Source of the DNA: Rhabditoides inermis
Taxonomy: Eukaryota > Nematoda > Chromadorea > Rhabditida > Rhabditidae
NCBI GenBank assembly: GCA_963966185.1
Contig: CAWZYM010000326.1
Location: forward strand, 286,001-350,000
Direction of reading: 5' to 3'
DNA length: 64,000 nucleotides
Position numbers and translations under genes: made by a program. The notes under the pieces were generated by a model. That model saw only the letters and a program-made list of their open reading frames with translations, was not told the DNA's origin and did no database searches. Shown here piece by piece: positions 1-11,481 of the stretch. Position 1 is the stretch's first letter. Every line of letters starts with the position of its first letter.

Positions 1-1632
1 GAGACAGTGGTGGATGACGGTTCGACGGTGCTCGTTGATGTGCTGCTGTCCGAGACAGTGGTGGATGACGGTTCGACAGTGCTCGTCAATGTGCTGCTGT
101 CCGAGACAGTGGTGGATGACGGTTCGACGGTGCTCGTCGATGTGCTGCTGTCCGAGACAGTGGTGGATGACGGTTCGACGGTGCTCGTTGATGTGCTGCT
201 GTCCGAAACAGTGGTGGATGACAGTTCGACGGTGCTCGTCGATGTGCTGCTGTCCGAGACAGTGGTGGATGACGGTTCGACGGTGCTCGTTGATGTGCTG
301 CTGTCCGAGACAGTGGTGGATGACGGTTCGACGGTGCTCGTCGATGTGCTGCTGTCCGAGACAGTGGTGGATGACGGTTCGACGGTGCTCGTTGATGTGC
401 TGCTGTCCGAGACAGTGGTGGATGACGGTTCGACGGTGCTCGTTGATGTGCTGCTGTCCGAGACAGTGGTGGATGACGGTTCGACGGTGCTCGTTGATGT
501 GCTGCTGTCCGAGACAGTGGTGGATGACGGTTCGACGGTGCTCGTTGATGTGCTGCTGTCCGAGACAGTGGTGGATGACGGTTCGACGGTGCTCGTCAAT
601 GTGCTGCTGTCCGAGACAGTGGTGGATGACGGTTCGACGGTGCTCGTCGATGTGCTGCTGTCCGAGACAGTGGTGGATGACGGTTCGACGGTGCTCGTTG
701 ATGTGCTGCTGTCCGAAACAGTGGTGGATGACAGTTCGACGGTGCTCGTCGATGTGCTGCTGTCCGAGACAGTGGTGGATGACGGTTCGACGGTGCTTGT
801 CGATGTACTGCTGTCCAAGTCAGTGGTGGATGACGGTTCGACGGAACTCGTCGCTGTGCTGCTGTCCGAGACAGTGGTGGATGACGGTTCGACGGTGCTC
901 GACGATGTGCTGCTGTCCGAGACAGTGGTGGATGACGGTTCGACGGTGCTCGTTGATGTGCTGCTGTCCGAGACAGTGGTGGATGACGGTTCGACGGTGC
1001 TCGTCAATGTGCTGCTGTCCGAGACAGTGGTGGATGACGGTTCGACGGTGCTCGTCGATGTGCTGCTGTCCGAGACAGTGGTGGATGACGGTTCGACGGT
1101 GCTCGTTGATGTGCTGCTGTCCGAAACAGTGGTGGATGACAGTTCGACGGTGCTCGTCGATGTGCTGCTGTCCGAGACAGTGGTGGATGACGGTTCGACG
1201 GTGCTCGTTGATGTGCTGCTGTCCGAGACAGTGGTGGATGACGGTTCGACGGTGCTCGTCGATGTGCTGCTGTCCGAGACAGTGGTGGATGACGGTTCGA
1301 CGGTGCTCGTTGATGTGCTGCTGTCCGAGACAGTGGTGGATGACGGTTCGACGGTGCTCGTTGATGTGCTGCTGTCTGAGACAGTGGTGGATGACGGTTC
1401 GACGGTGCTCGTCGATGTGCTGCTGTCCGAGACAGTGGTGGATGACGGATCGACGGTGCTCGTTGATGTGCTGCTGTCCGAGACAGTGGTGGATGACGGT
1501 TTGACGGTGCTCGTTGATGTGCTGCTGTCCGAGACAGTGGTGGATGACGGTTCGACGGTGCTCGTTGATGTGCTGCTGTCCGAGACAGTGGTGGATGACG
1601 GTTCGACGGTGCTCGTCGATGTGCTGCTCTTT
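1..1632. repeat. 51-bp tandem array, 32 units
   Basis: Thirty-two consecutive 51-bp units, each starting GAGACAGTGGTGGATGACGG or a one-base variant, run from the window edge to 1632, so the true copy number may be higher. Units 16-18 are the most diverged. Variant order repeats in blocks: units 1-9 match units 19-27, and units 1-5 match 11-15. Confidence 0.95.
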
Positions 1633-1821
1633 GTTGTGTTCAAAGTACACAATAGTTTGGAAAAATGTTTGGATTTTTTATTTCTTATTCGCCACCTGAA
1701 TACTGCGTTTAAATACTACAAGTGTTTGGTCACACCTCTTTCCTCGTACACATTGTATAGTTGTTCCTTCAGCAATTACATAATTATGTTCGTTTACGAG
1801 AACAAATGTATTATTCTGTAA
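1..1821 (+). CDS. 17-residue-repeat protein, 5' end outside window
   Basis: This reading frame is open from the left edge to the TAA at 1819-1821, with no in-frame ATG at the left, so the protein begins outside the window. It is 32 tandem copies of VVDDGSTVLVDVLLSET (51 bp each) followed by about 63 non-repetitive residues. Because 51 is divisible by three, other frames are also open: the second plus frame to about 1504 and the minus strand down to about 820. The recurrent variants (GTT/GTC, GAG/GAA, GAT/AAT, GGT/AGT) do not choose between frames. Single-copy changes mostly do: CTC/CTT, GTG/GTA, TCC/TCT, GGT/GGA and ACG/ACA are silent only in this frame. The family is not recognised. The last residues could instead be intron read as coding. 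A non-coding minisatellite remains possible. Confidence 0.45.
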   Translation, partial: ETVVDDGSTVLVDVLLSETVVDDGSTVLVNVLLSETVVDDGSTVLVDVLLSETVVDDGSTVLVDVLLSETVVDDSSTVLVDVLLSETVVDDGSTVLVDVLLSETVVDDGSTVLVDVLLSETVVDDGSTVLVDVLLSETVVDDGSTVLVDVLLSETVVDDGSTVLVDVLLSETVVDDGSTVLVDVLLSETVVDDGSTVLVNVLLSETVVDDGSTVLVDVLLSETVVDDGSTVLVDVLLSETVVDDSSTVLVDVLLSETVVDDGSTVLVDVLLSKSVVDDGSTELVAVLLSETVVDDGSTVLDDVLLSETVVDDGSTVLVDVLLSETVVDDGSTVLVNVLLSETVVDDGSTVLVDVLLSETVVDDGSTVLVDVLLSETVVDDSSTVLVDVLLSETVVDDGSTVLVDVLLSETVVDDGSTVLVDVLLSETVVDDGSTVLVDVLLSETVVDDGSTVLVDVLLSETVVDDGSTVLVDVLLSETVVDDGSTVLVDVLLSETVVDDGLTVLVDVLLSETVVDDGSTVLVDVLLSETVVDDGSTVLVDVLLFVVFKVHNSLEKCLDFLFLIRHLNTAFKYYKCLVTPLSSYTLYSCSFSNYIIMFVYENKCIIL

Positions 1822-2387
1822 TTGTATCACATTGTTAATGATTCATCACAATCATATCAACCTTGTCGCCTCTCGACTTGCAAGAGACCACAGCTTCTAA
1901 ACATCTTCTGGACCTTCTTTTTTCTCTGCGAAAAGATGACATTTTCGTAAATCCATAATGCATACCGGACGACCACGTCTCCATAAATTTGATGTCGCTT
2001 TTCTTTGATCTTCGAGATTCGTTGACAGCGTTGACCTGTAAGTTGTCACTAAACTATCCTGTGTGATTCACTCACAAGAAGGCACGGGGTGCTCGGGGTA
2101 GGGATACAGTAGAGGTGAATCATACGGCGGGTAGCGGACTGGTTGGGATGGTGGGTAGTGGCCGTATTGTGCGAGTGCGGCCGCCACCAAAAGACATAAC
2201 ACCACAATCATTTGGCGTGGGCAAATCCCGGAAGTGTGCTATTTGTACTCACACACGACACGCAATTCGCGCATTGGTCATGAAAAAACATGCGCGGGAA
2301 TGTTGTGATACAGGCGTAGGTGCGACACAATATGCGTTGCGCCTGCACCTGCATACGCGCTTCACAGATGCTTGTATGGCACGTGTG

Positions 2388-2433
<46 letters not shown>

Positions 2434-2814
2434 AAGGCGTCTTTTTTTCTCTTTCTCTCTCTACAACTCTGGATCTCTAGGAAAACATTGGTGTTTATGA
2501 CGTATGATCTATCATCTATATTAAAACTTTCCTTGTTTCAAATATATAATGAAATGATTCACATATAATTTTGCTTCATTACAAGTTTTAGTATTTGAGG
2601 AATGCGCGAGGGAGCGGTTTCGCTATTCGGTAGCTCTCACGGGTGTGCCATCCAACTAGATAGCGCGATAAGTGATAGCTTTCTGGGCGGTAGCGCAATC
2701 AGTAAGAGGAATGGCTTATTCAACTCGTTGGATGAATGCGGAACTGCGTGATAGCAGAGCGGTTTTAAAGAAGACCCGTCAGTGTCTCACTCATTCCACT
2801 CTCACCTAACAACG
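1822..2814. other. Non-coding stretch with a GA microsatellite
   Basis: No gene is supported here. A GA tract lies at about 2393-2428. The short ORFs across it depend on the tract or are compositionally poor. The last 150 bp are the presumed promoter and 5' leader of the mucin-like gene, but no clear core promoter motif was identified. Confidence 0.5.
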
Positions 2815-3893
2815 ATGTACGTTTTCGAAGCGGCAGCCTTGTGTCTGTGTGAGTTTCTTCCTGGATAGGTTTTTCTAATCAGTTGCTGTTTTCGTTCAAT
2901 GGAGTCTTCGATCAGGGAATTCACATAAAGTAAACATGATTTAGTGGCGACATCCGCATTCTGTGCGCCGAGGACGGTGCAGTGGGATGACGTCACTTCT
3001 TCCTCTACAACGGCTGCTCCTCAGTCCACCCCTACTACTCCTTCTCCCACGACAGCTACCACTACTGTGAACCAGCCCAAGACGACAGTGGCTGTAAAGA
3101 CGACAATGGGAGAACAGACAACTGCCGGAACGATTACGACTTCTGGACAGATGAAGACGACTGCTGGTGGAAAGACAACGACTTCTGGAGAGACGACGAC
3201 GACTGCTGACGGAAAGACGACGACTTCTGGAGAGACGACGACGACTGCTGGTGGAAAGACAACGACTTCTGGAGAGACGACGACGACTGCTGACGGAAAG
3301 ACGACGACTTCTGGAGAGACGACGACGACTGCTGGTGGAAAGACAACGACTTCTGGAGAGACGACGACGACTGCTGACGGAAAGACAACGACTTCTGGAG
3401 AGACGACGACGACTGCTGACGGAAAGACAACGACTTCTGGAGAGACGACGACGACTGCTGACGGGAAGACAACCACTTCTGGAGACACGACGAAGACTGC
3501 TGACGGAAAGACAACGACTTCTGGAGAGACGACGACGACTGCTGACGGAAAGACGACGACTTTGGACAGACGACGACGACTGCTGACGGAAAGACGACGA
3601 CTTCTGGAGAGACGACGACGACTGCTGGTGGAAAGACAACAACTTCTGGAGAGACGACGACGACTGCTGACGGAAAGACGACGACTTCTGGAGAGACGAC
3701 GACGACTGCTGGTGGAAAGACCACGATTTTTGGAGAGACGACGACGACAGACGAAACGACCACAACTACTGCCACTGGAACTACCACCACCATCACTGTT
3801 GCACCTACCACCACTACTCCAGCTACTACCAAATTCTCCACTTCCGTTTCCACCGTTGTCGCTTTTGTCGTGTCCTTTGTTGTTGCTATGTGA
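2815..3893 (+). CDS. Secreted mucin-like Thr-rich protein with GPI-like tail, frameshifted
   Basis: Exon 1 (2815-2848) and exon 2 (from 2945) join across a 96-bp GTGAGT...TTTAG intron. The join creates the N-terminus MYVFEAAALCLLATSAFCAP, a convincing signal peptide that neither exon encodes alone. A Thr/Pro-rich linker follows, then about a dozen 14-residue repeats (TTTSGETTTTADGK, with ADGK/AGGK alternating), expected to be O-glycosylated. The C-terminus is Thr-rich and ends in a hydrophobic segment (VVAFVVSFVVAM) before TGA at 3891-3893, like a GPI-anchor signal. The two parts are in different frames: near 3563 one copy reads gactttggacag where its neighbours read gacttctggagag, a one-base deletion. 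It may be an assembly error, a polymorphism or a real null allele. Surface-coat mucin is inferred from composition. Confidence 0.65.
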
Positions 3894-3922
3894 TGTGAAG
3901 AATGTTCCGCGCGAGCAACTTT

Positions 3923-3928
3923 AATAAA
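3923..3928 (+). other. AATAAA polyadenylation signal of the mucin-like gene
   Basis: AATAAA lies 30 bp after the TGA at 3891-3893, the expected place for the 3' end. This supports reading the gene in the hydrophobic-tail frame. Confidence 0.6.
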
Positions 3929-3929
3929 T

Positions 3930-5045
3930 GAGATTTTCATGGTTACTATTAGTGAGTACTCACATTCAGTAGCCTGCATTGCTTCTTTTCTACATTGCAA
4001 GTGAATGCAAGAGATTGTCGAATGTATAATTTTTTTATATGTGTATGTGTATTCAATAGCAACAGTTTGATGTCTGGTATGCACGGAGTTTCGAGAAAAA
4101 AACTTTCTTTTTGCCGAGCGGTTATTCATTATTATACTTTATTCATTGAGTTGCGACTCTTTCAATCACACCTGTTCAAGCTACATATCATCGTAATCAT
4201 TTATCAAAAACACATCATAGTAGTCATCATAGATTCAAAAAAATACCGGTGAGATCGACATTACTACATAACTAACGCGTAAAACTTAATTGGATGATTA
4301 TTATAAGCATAAGACGTTTCCACAAAGATCTATCCGTTTCATATACGTTTCAGATGGCAGTGATGGTGGAGCTGCCACTGATAGGAGCATCATAGTCGCG
4401 AGGAGAAGACAGCGCCTTTACCGTACACAGCACCTGAAGCGTTTCATTGATTGATTATTTATTGACTATTGATCGGGAAAGCCAGAAAGCGCGTGATTAG
4501 CAGAATTGTTGATTGATTATCGATCGGTGGCAAGAATTATGGTGCAACAGGGGACAGGAAGGTGCACGAACCCACCGCCGGCGGTCTCTCTCCAGCAGAC
4601 TGAACCGGAAGTAGCTGAAATCGATTTATTGATTTATTGCTCTGTTATATTTGAAAAGTCGAGTAAGCTCGTGAAACTTCATAGACATTGGTTAAATGAG
4701 ATGTCGTGAAGGATTCTTGAATTGATTGATCGATTATTGATAGAAGAAAGATAAAGTCGAAGTCGAATCATCAAAAGCAACGAGTACTTAGCTACTGGAT
4801 GGTCTAGATTGAACTGCTCTACACCGTAGTGCCGATAAGCGTATCCCCCCTCCCTCTTCCCATCCCTTCCTTCCTTCTCACCCCCGGTCCCTCCGGTCGG
4901 ATCTGACGGTAGAACACGCCACTGACCAGCAACATCCAACCGCACATTGCCACGTTGTGCCAGTCTGCAAGGAGGGAGGCTCAGAGAGAAAGAGAGAGAG
5001 AGAGCGAGAGAGGGGGAGGGAGAGAGAGGGGGGTGAGAGAGAGAG

Positions 5046-5077
<32 letters not shown>

Positions 5078-5270
5078 GACAGAGAGAGCACCACCCACAG
5101 TGACCCTGCTGCTGAGCGGTGAGCATATCCGTGTCCTTCCACGCCCCGTTCTTCGTGATCAGATCGAAGATGAATCTGAAATGTCAATGATTTCCTCTTC
5201 CCTCTCTCATGTACTTCCAAGTTTGCTATTTTCCATGATCGCATCATTCTCTCCCTCTCCCCCTCGCCGC
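3930..5270. other. Mostly non-coding; possible remnant of a fourth F-family member
   Basis: No complete gene is visible. GA-rich tracts occupy about 4980-5085. The segment 4355-4452 can be read as a short Arg-rich tail ending in TGA, which might be the last exon of another member of the F family that follows, but the similarity is too weak to call. ATCGAT/TTGATTGAT-rich stretches occur at 4440-4520 and 4710-4745, as in many introns of this window. Confidence 0.35.
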
Positions 5271-7568
5271 ATGGTCTCCCGTGTCATCTTCCCCGGCCGG
5301 CCGGTCTGCCACGCTGCCGCGCAGGCCGATCTCCTCCAGCCCAAACAGGCACTCCTCGCTATTCTTTACAGCATTCGTGAGTTGTGATGACGTAAATCAT
5401 GTGAAAGTGAGCAGCCCGTGTACTTGAGTGCATCTACGAGTACTTTTCTCCTTTTTCACATTCCCTAATGTGTTGATGCTCACTATCGTGTCTTATCGTT
5501 TAGATACCGTTTTCATATCCTAATAGTATTCCCATCGTCAGAACACGTGCTCTCCTGGCCGTTCAAGTCTCTGTATCATCGGAGCACGCGCCCTCCCCCC
5601 TCTCCCTGCTGCCCGCCCGATCCCCATCGATCCGCCTATCGTCCCACCCTCTGCGATGCATCCACCCAGGCCGCTCTGCCCGCTCGCATGCCCAACCCAG
5701 CACAAGCTGTGCGCATCCTCTGGCCTCATGCCGGTCAGTATCCACTGATAATCGATCGCTCATCTTCTCTTTCAGTTCGTATCGCGCACAGAGCGCTGTT
5801 CTGGCTGAAATTTGGCTCTACTGTGTCCCCCTTTCATACTAATATTTGCTATGGTGTCTGTCTGTCTGTCTGTCTGTCCTTCCGGAGAGATATCTCTTTT
5901 CAAAGTCTACTCTAACTACTCATTTTTTCTAGAAAGTTTCTTCAATACCTGAGAACGCAAAATTCCAAATATCTCGTCAATAGCGATCTCCTAATCATAG
6001 TTATCACCTAATCTCTTAACTATGGAGAAAAATTTCAAAATACTTCAATTAGAACCAAATTTGGAGAGTAGGTGAATCGACCTAGAAAAAGTCGATAGCC
6101 GCGATACCAGCTGCCTGTGACCTCATCTTCATGCCCAAATAGGTGAATGTACCCGAAATGCACCCAAAATTCATGATCTTCGATTTCTATAAAAATTGAA
6201 TAGAAGAAAGATTACGTATAATAGATTATAGAAACCGGTTTCCTTTTTTGAAAAGTCACCAAATATAGCGAATATGATCGACTTTTCGTACAGACGAGAT
6301 AGAGGGTCCAATTTGTAAACTTAAGCTTTTATGGGCAAAAAAGCCCTTCTATCAAAGTTTCAGATCGATCGGACTTTGTCTTCATACAGTATTAGACATT
6401 TTCTGAGCGCGCGTTACTTGCTGGGGTCGCGCCCACCAGATTGCTCGCTACCAGCCGCCAGGTCAACCGATCGATATCGAATAGTTGGCATTCGCAATCA
6501 CTGACCCATATCCACTCAGTTGTGTCATTTTTGATAGGAATATGTCTAAATATAACAATAATGAACTGAGTCAGTTGAAAAAGACAAAATTTCTATCTTC
6601 AACGCATAACTTTGACAAAACGAAAAGTTGAAAGTTGAAAGTTAAGTAAAATGTTTCGAGACGTCAATAGATAGTGCTTTCTAACGATCAAATCAACCTC
6701 GAACTGTTTCAAACTCCTTCACACGTGCGCACAACGTATTAGGGCGCGCCAGCCGGCTTCTTTTCTCGAAGTCATTGTAGACGTAATATAGAACTATGTA
6801 TTGCTTCTTTTTTCAGTTGAAACTAAGTTTCGAGTTTATTACTTGAACTCTGGTACATATCAGCCTGAAATTCCGCTTTTCGATGCAGTACAGTGTCGAG
6901 TGGAAGTGAGGTGAGGTGAGAATCGAGTTCACCTTACATGTCATTTGGCAAGCACAGGCGGTCAACTTATATTTTTTGAACGATTAGACAGTAGAAAGAG
7001 AAGACAGTAGAGAAGGGAGTAGTAATTTCTGTTTAAAAAGTTTTTACATAACTGTCTCTCGAAAGTCGCAGTGACTACTGCAGATGTGAGAATAGAAGAG
7101 TAGACAGAAGGTACCATAGTACTGTCTCTAGAAAGTTGTTGTCACCGCAGCGGGGACGTGAAAGTATACAAGAGAGAGAATAGGAGAAAGAGAGAATAGG
7201 AGAGAGAAAAAGAAGAGAGAAGGGAGAGTAGACATAAATGTCTCTCGAAAGTCGCAGTGATAGTGATTACTGCAGATGTGAGAGTGAGAGTGGAAGAGGT
7301 GACGAGAAGTGAAAGTAGACAGAAGAAGACATAGTAATGTCTCTAGAAAGTTGTTGTCACAGTAGAAGAAAAAGATGCAGTAGACAAACAAGAGCATAGT
7401 ATCAGTATTGCCTCTAGAAAGTTTACAGTAGACAATAAAGAATATAAAATTGTTTTTAGAGAATACAACACTGAGAGAGAAAGAGAAAGAGAGTAAAAGA
7501 TAGCGAGATAGTGGTAGAGGGAGAAGCGAGAGAGAGAGGAGAGATATGGGAGAGTAGAACTGTGTCGA

Positions 7569-7636
<68 letters not shown>

Positions 7637-10600
7637 GGGCGGGGGGGAGGAGGAGGGAGATAGGATGGAAAGTAGACAGAACAGTGTAGAGGAGAAAGAG
7701 ATGGGGCGGTGTACATCTGTGAAACATAAAATAGGTGAAAAAGAAGTAGGAGAGATAGTTAGAAAAGACAAAAAATTAAGCTACATATACAAAATACAAA
7801 GAACTTGAACACTTCAACTACTCTACAACCCTTGCGTGTATAGTTCTATGCTCGCAGTAAGTTGCGCGCGGTGGGGTAGATCAGAGGAAGACGGAGAGTC
7901 AGCTCTTGGCAATAGCGCGCAAAACAAGAGAGACAGACGGTTATGGCACCGTATTTCGAACTGCAAGCGAGGTAGATCGAAAACTATCGCTCTGGCGCAG
8001 AGTATATGTTAATTCGCAAGAGTCATTGGAGAGTGATCAACTATCAAACATGCAAGACGAACTATTCTTCTATTTTCTTTTTCGTATACCTAGTGCGTAG
8101 GCGCGCGACAGCGCGCCGGAGCGCTAGTCCCCCTTGCATACTAATATTTACTATGGTGTCTGTCTGTCTGTCCTTCCGGAGAGATATCTCTTTTCAAAGT
8201 CTACTTTAACTACTCATTTTTTCTAGAGAGTTTCTTCAATACCTGAGAACGCAAAATTCCAAATATCTCGTCAATAGCGATCTCCTAATCATAGTTATCA
8301 CCTAATCTCTTAACTATGGAGAAAAATTTCAAAATACTTTAATTAGAACGAAATTTGGAGGGTAGGTGAATCGACCTAGAAAAAATCGATAGCCGCAATA
8401 CCAGCCGACTGTGACCTCATCTTCATGCCCAAATAAGCGAATGTACCCAAAATGCACCCAAAATTCATGATCTTCGATTTCTATAAAAGTTGAATAGAAG
8501 AAAGATTACGTATATTAGATTATAGAAACTGGTTTCTTTTTTTGAAAAGTCACCAAATATGGCGAATACGATCGACTTTTCGTACAGACGAGATAGAGGG
8601 TCCAATTTGTAAACTTAAGCTTTTGTGGGCAAAAAAGCCCTTCTGTCAAAGTTTCAGATCGATCGGACTTTGTCTTCATACAGTATTAGACATTTTCTGA
8701 GCGCGCGTTACTTGCTGGTGTCGCGCCCACCGGATTGCTCGCTACCAGACGCCAGGTCAACCGATCGATATCGAATAGTTGGCATTCGCAATCACTGACC
8801 CATATCCACTCAGTTGTGTCTTCTTGATAGGTATATGTCTAACAAATATAACAATAATGGATTGAGTCAGTTGAAAAAGACAAAATTTCTATCTACAACG
8901 AATAACTTTGACAAAACGAAAAGTTGAAGGTTGAAAGTTAAGTAAAATGTTTCGAGACGTCATTAGATAGTGCTTTCTAACGATCAAATTAACCTCAAAC
9001 TGTTTCAAACTCCTTCACACGTGCGCACAACGTGTTAGGGCGCGCCAGCCGGCTTCTTTTCTCTATGTCATTGTAGACGAAATATAGAACTATGTACTGC
9101 TTCTTTTTTCAGTTGAAACTAAATTTTGAGTTTATTACTTGTACTCTTGTACATATTCAGCCTGAAATTCCGCTTTTCGATGCAATACAGTGTCGAGTGG
9201 AAGTGAGGTGAGGTGAGAATCGAGTTCACCTTACATGTCATTTGGCAAGCACAGGCGGTATAATCATATTTTTAGAACGTGAGAGAGTAGACAGTAGGAA
9301 GAGAAGAAAGTTTTTTTTCTGTTCAAAAAAGTTTTTACGTAACTGCCTCTCGAAAGTCGCAGTGACTACTGCAGATGTGAGAATAGAAGATTAGACAGAA
9401 GGTACCATAGTACTGTCTCTAGAAAGTTGTTGTCACGGAACGTGAAAGTATGAGAAAGAAAAGAGAAGAGAGAAGGGAGAGTAGACATAACTGTCTCTCG
9501 AAAGTCGCAGTGATAGTGATTACTGCAGATGTAAGAGTGAGAGTGGAAGAGGTGACGAGAGGTGAGAGTAGACAGAGAAGACATAATAATGTCTCTAGAA
9601 AGTTGTTGTAACAGTAGAAGAAAAAAGATGCAGTAGACAAACAAGAGCATAGTATTAGTATTGTCTCTAGAAAGTTGACAGTACACAATAGAGAATATAC
9701 TACTGTCTCTAGAGAATATAATACTGTGAGAGAAAGAGAAAAAGAGAAAGAGATAGCGAGACAGTGGGAGAGGGAGAAGAAAGAAAGAGGAAAGATAGGG
9801 GAGAGTAGAACTGTGTCAAGGAAAAGAGAGAGAGAGAGAGAGAGAGAGAAAGGGAGGAGGAGGGAGATAGGATGAAAAGTAGACAGAACAGTGTAGAGGA
9901 GAAAGAGATGGGGCGGTGTACATCTGTGAAACCTAAAATAAGTGAAAAGAAGTAGAAGAGATAGTTAGAAAAGACAAAAATTATGCTACTTTAAAGACGG
10001 CAAAAAATTGAAAAGACCCACTAGCATCCCCATGGTGGGTCCGGTCACGAAAATTTTAAATGGATGATACGGTAACTAAGAGCTTTCATGTTTTCGCGAG
10101 CTTACGTTTCACCAGAAATTGATAAGAAATGACCGTCATTTTTTTTTTTGCGATAAACGCAACGAGGTCGCTCAGAATTAGCAGCAAGCAGACATTGCTG
10201 CAAAAAAGCCCTTCTGTCAAAGTTTCAGATCGATCGGACTTTGTCTTCATACAGTATTAGACATTTTCTGAGCGCGCGTTACTTGCTGGGGTCGCGCCCA
10301 CCGGATTGCTCGCTACCAGCCGCCAGGTCAACCGATCGATATCGAATAGTTGGCATTCGCAATCACTGACCCATATCCACTCAGTTGTGTCTTCTTGATA
10401 GGTATATGTCTAACAAATATAACAATAATGGATTGAGTCAGTTGAAAAAGACAAAATTTCTATCTACAACGAATAACTTTGACAAAACGAAAAGTTGAAG
10501 GTTGAAAGTTAAGTAAAATGTTTCGAGACGTCATTAGATAGTGCTTTCTAACGATCAAATTAACCTCAAACTGTTTCAAACTCCTTCACACGTGCGCACA

Positions 10601-11392
10601 ACGTGTTAGGGCGCGCCAGCCGGCTTCTTTTCTCTATGTCATTGTAGACGAAATATAGAACTATGTACTGCTTCTTTTTTCAGTTGAAACTAAATTTTGA
10701 GTTTATTACTTGTACTCTTGTACATATTCAGCCTGAAATTCCGCTTTTCGATGCAATACAGTGTCGAGTGGAAGTGAGGTGAGGTGAGAATCGAGTTCAT
10801 CTTACATGTCATTTGGCAAGCACAGGCGGTATAATCATATTTTTAGAACGTGAGAGAGTAGACAGTAGGAAGAGAAGAAAGTTTTTTTTCTGTTCAAAAA
10901 AGTTTTTACGTAACTGCCTCTCGAAAGTCGCAGTGACTACTGCAGATGTGAGAATAGAAGATTAGACAGAAGGTACCATAGTACTGTCTCTAGAAAGTTG
11001 TTGTCACGGAACGTGAAAGTATGAGAAAGAAAAGAGGAGAGAGAAGGGAGAGTAGACATAACTGTCTCTCGAAAGTCGCAGTGATAGTGATTACTGCAGA
11101 TGTAAGAGTGAGAGTGGAAGAGGTGACGAGAGGTGAGAGTAGACAGAGAAGACATAATAATGTCTCTAGAAAGTTGTTGTAACAGTAGAAGAAAAAAGAT
11201 GCAGTAGACAAACAAGAGCATAGTATTAGTATTGTCTCTAGAAAGTTGACAGTACACAATAGAGAATATACTACTGTCTCTAGAGAATATAATACTGTGA
11301 GAGAAAGAGAAAAAGAGAAAGAGATAGCGAGACAGTGGGAGAGGGAGAAGAAAGAAAAAGGAAAGATAGGGGAGAGTAGAACTGTGTCAAGG

Positions 11393-11481
<89 letters not shown>

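Noticed and set aside
1..1632. CRISPR array
   Set aside because: Units are contiguous with no unique spacers, the period is a multiple of three, and the genome is eukaryotic.
14..1650. Cys/Trp-rich plus-strand frame and His-rich minus-strand frame across the 51-bp array
   Set aside because: They exist because the period is divisible by three. Each has a stop inside the array (near 1504 and 820), and most single-copy substitutions are silent only in the frame chosen.
3021..4129. Long Ser/Val-rich and Arg-rich frames overlapping the mucin-like gene on both strands
   Set aside because: Shadows of the 42-bp repeat. The chosen frames are the ones attached to a signal peptide and a GPI-like tail with splice signals.
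4355..4452. Last exon of a fourth F-family gene
   Set aside because: Only a vague Arg-rich resemblance and no acceptor or upstream exons that connect in phase.
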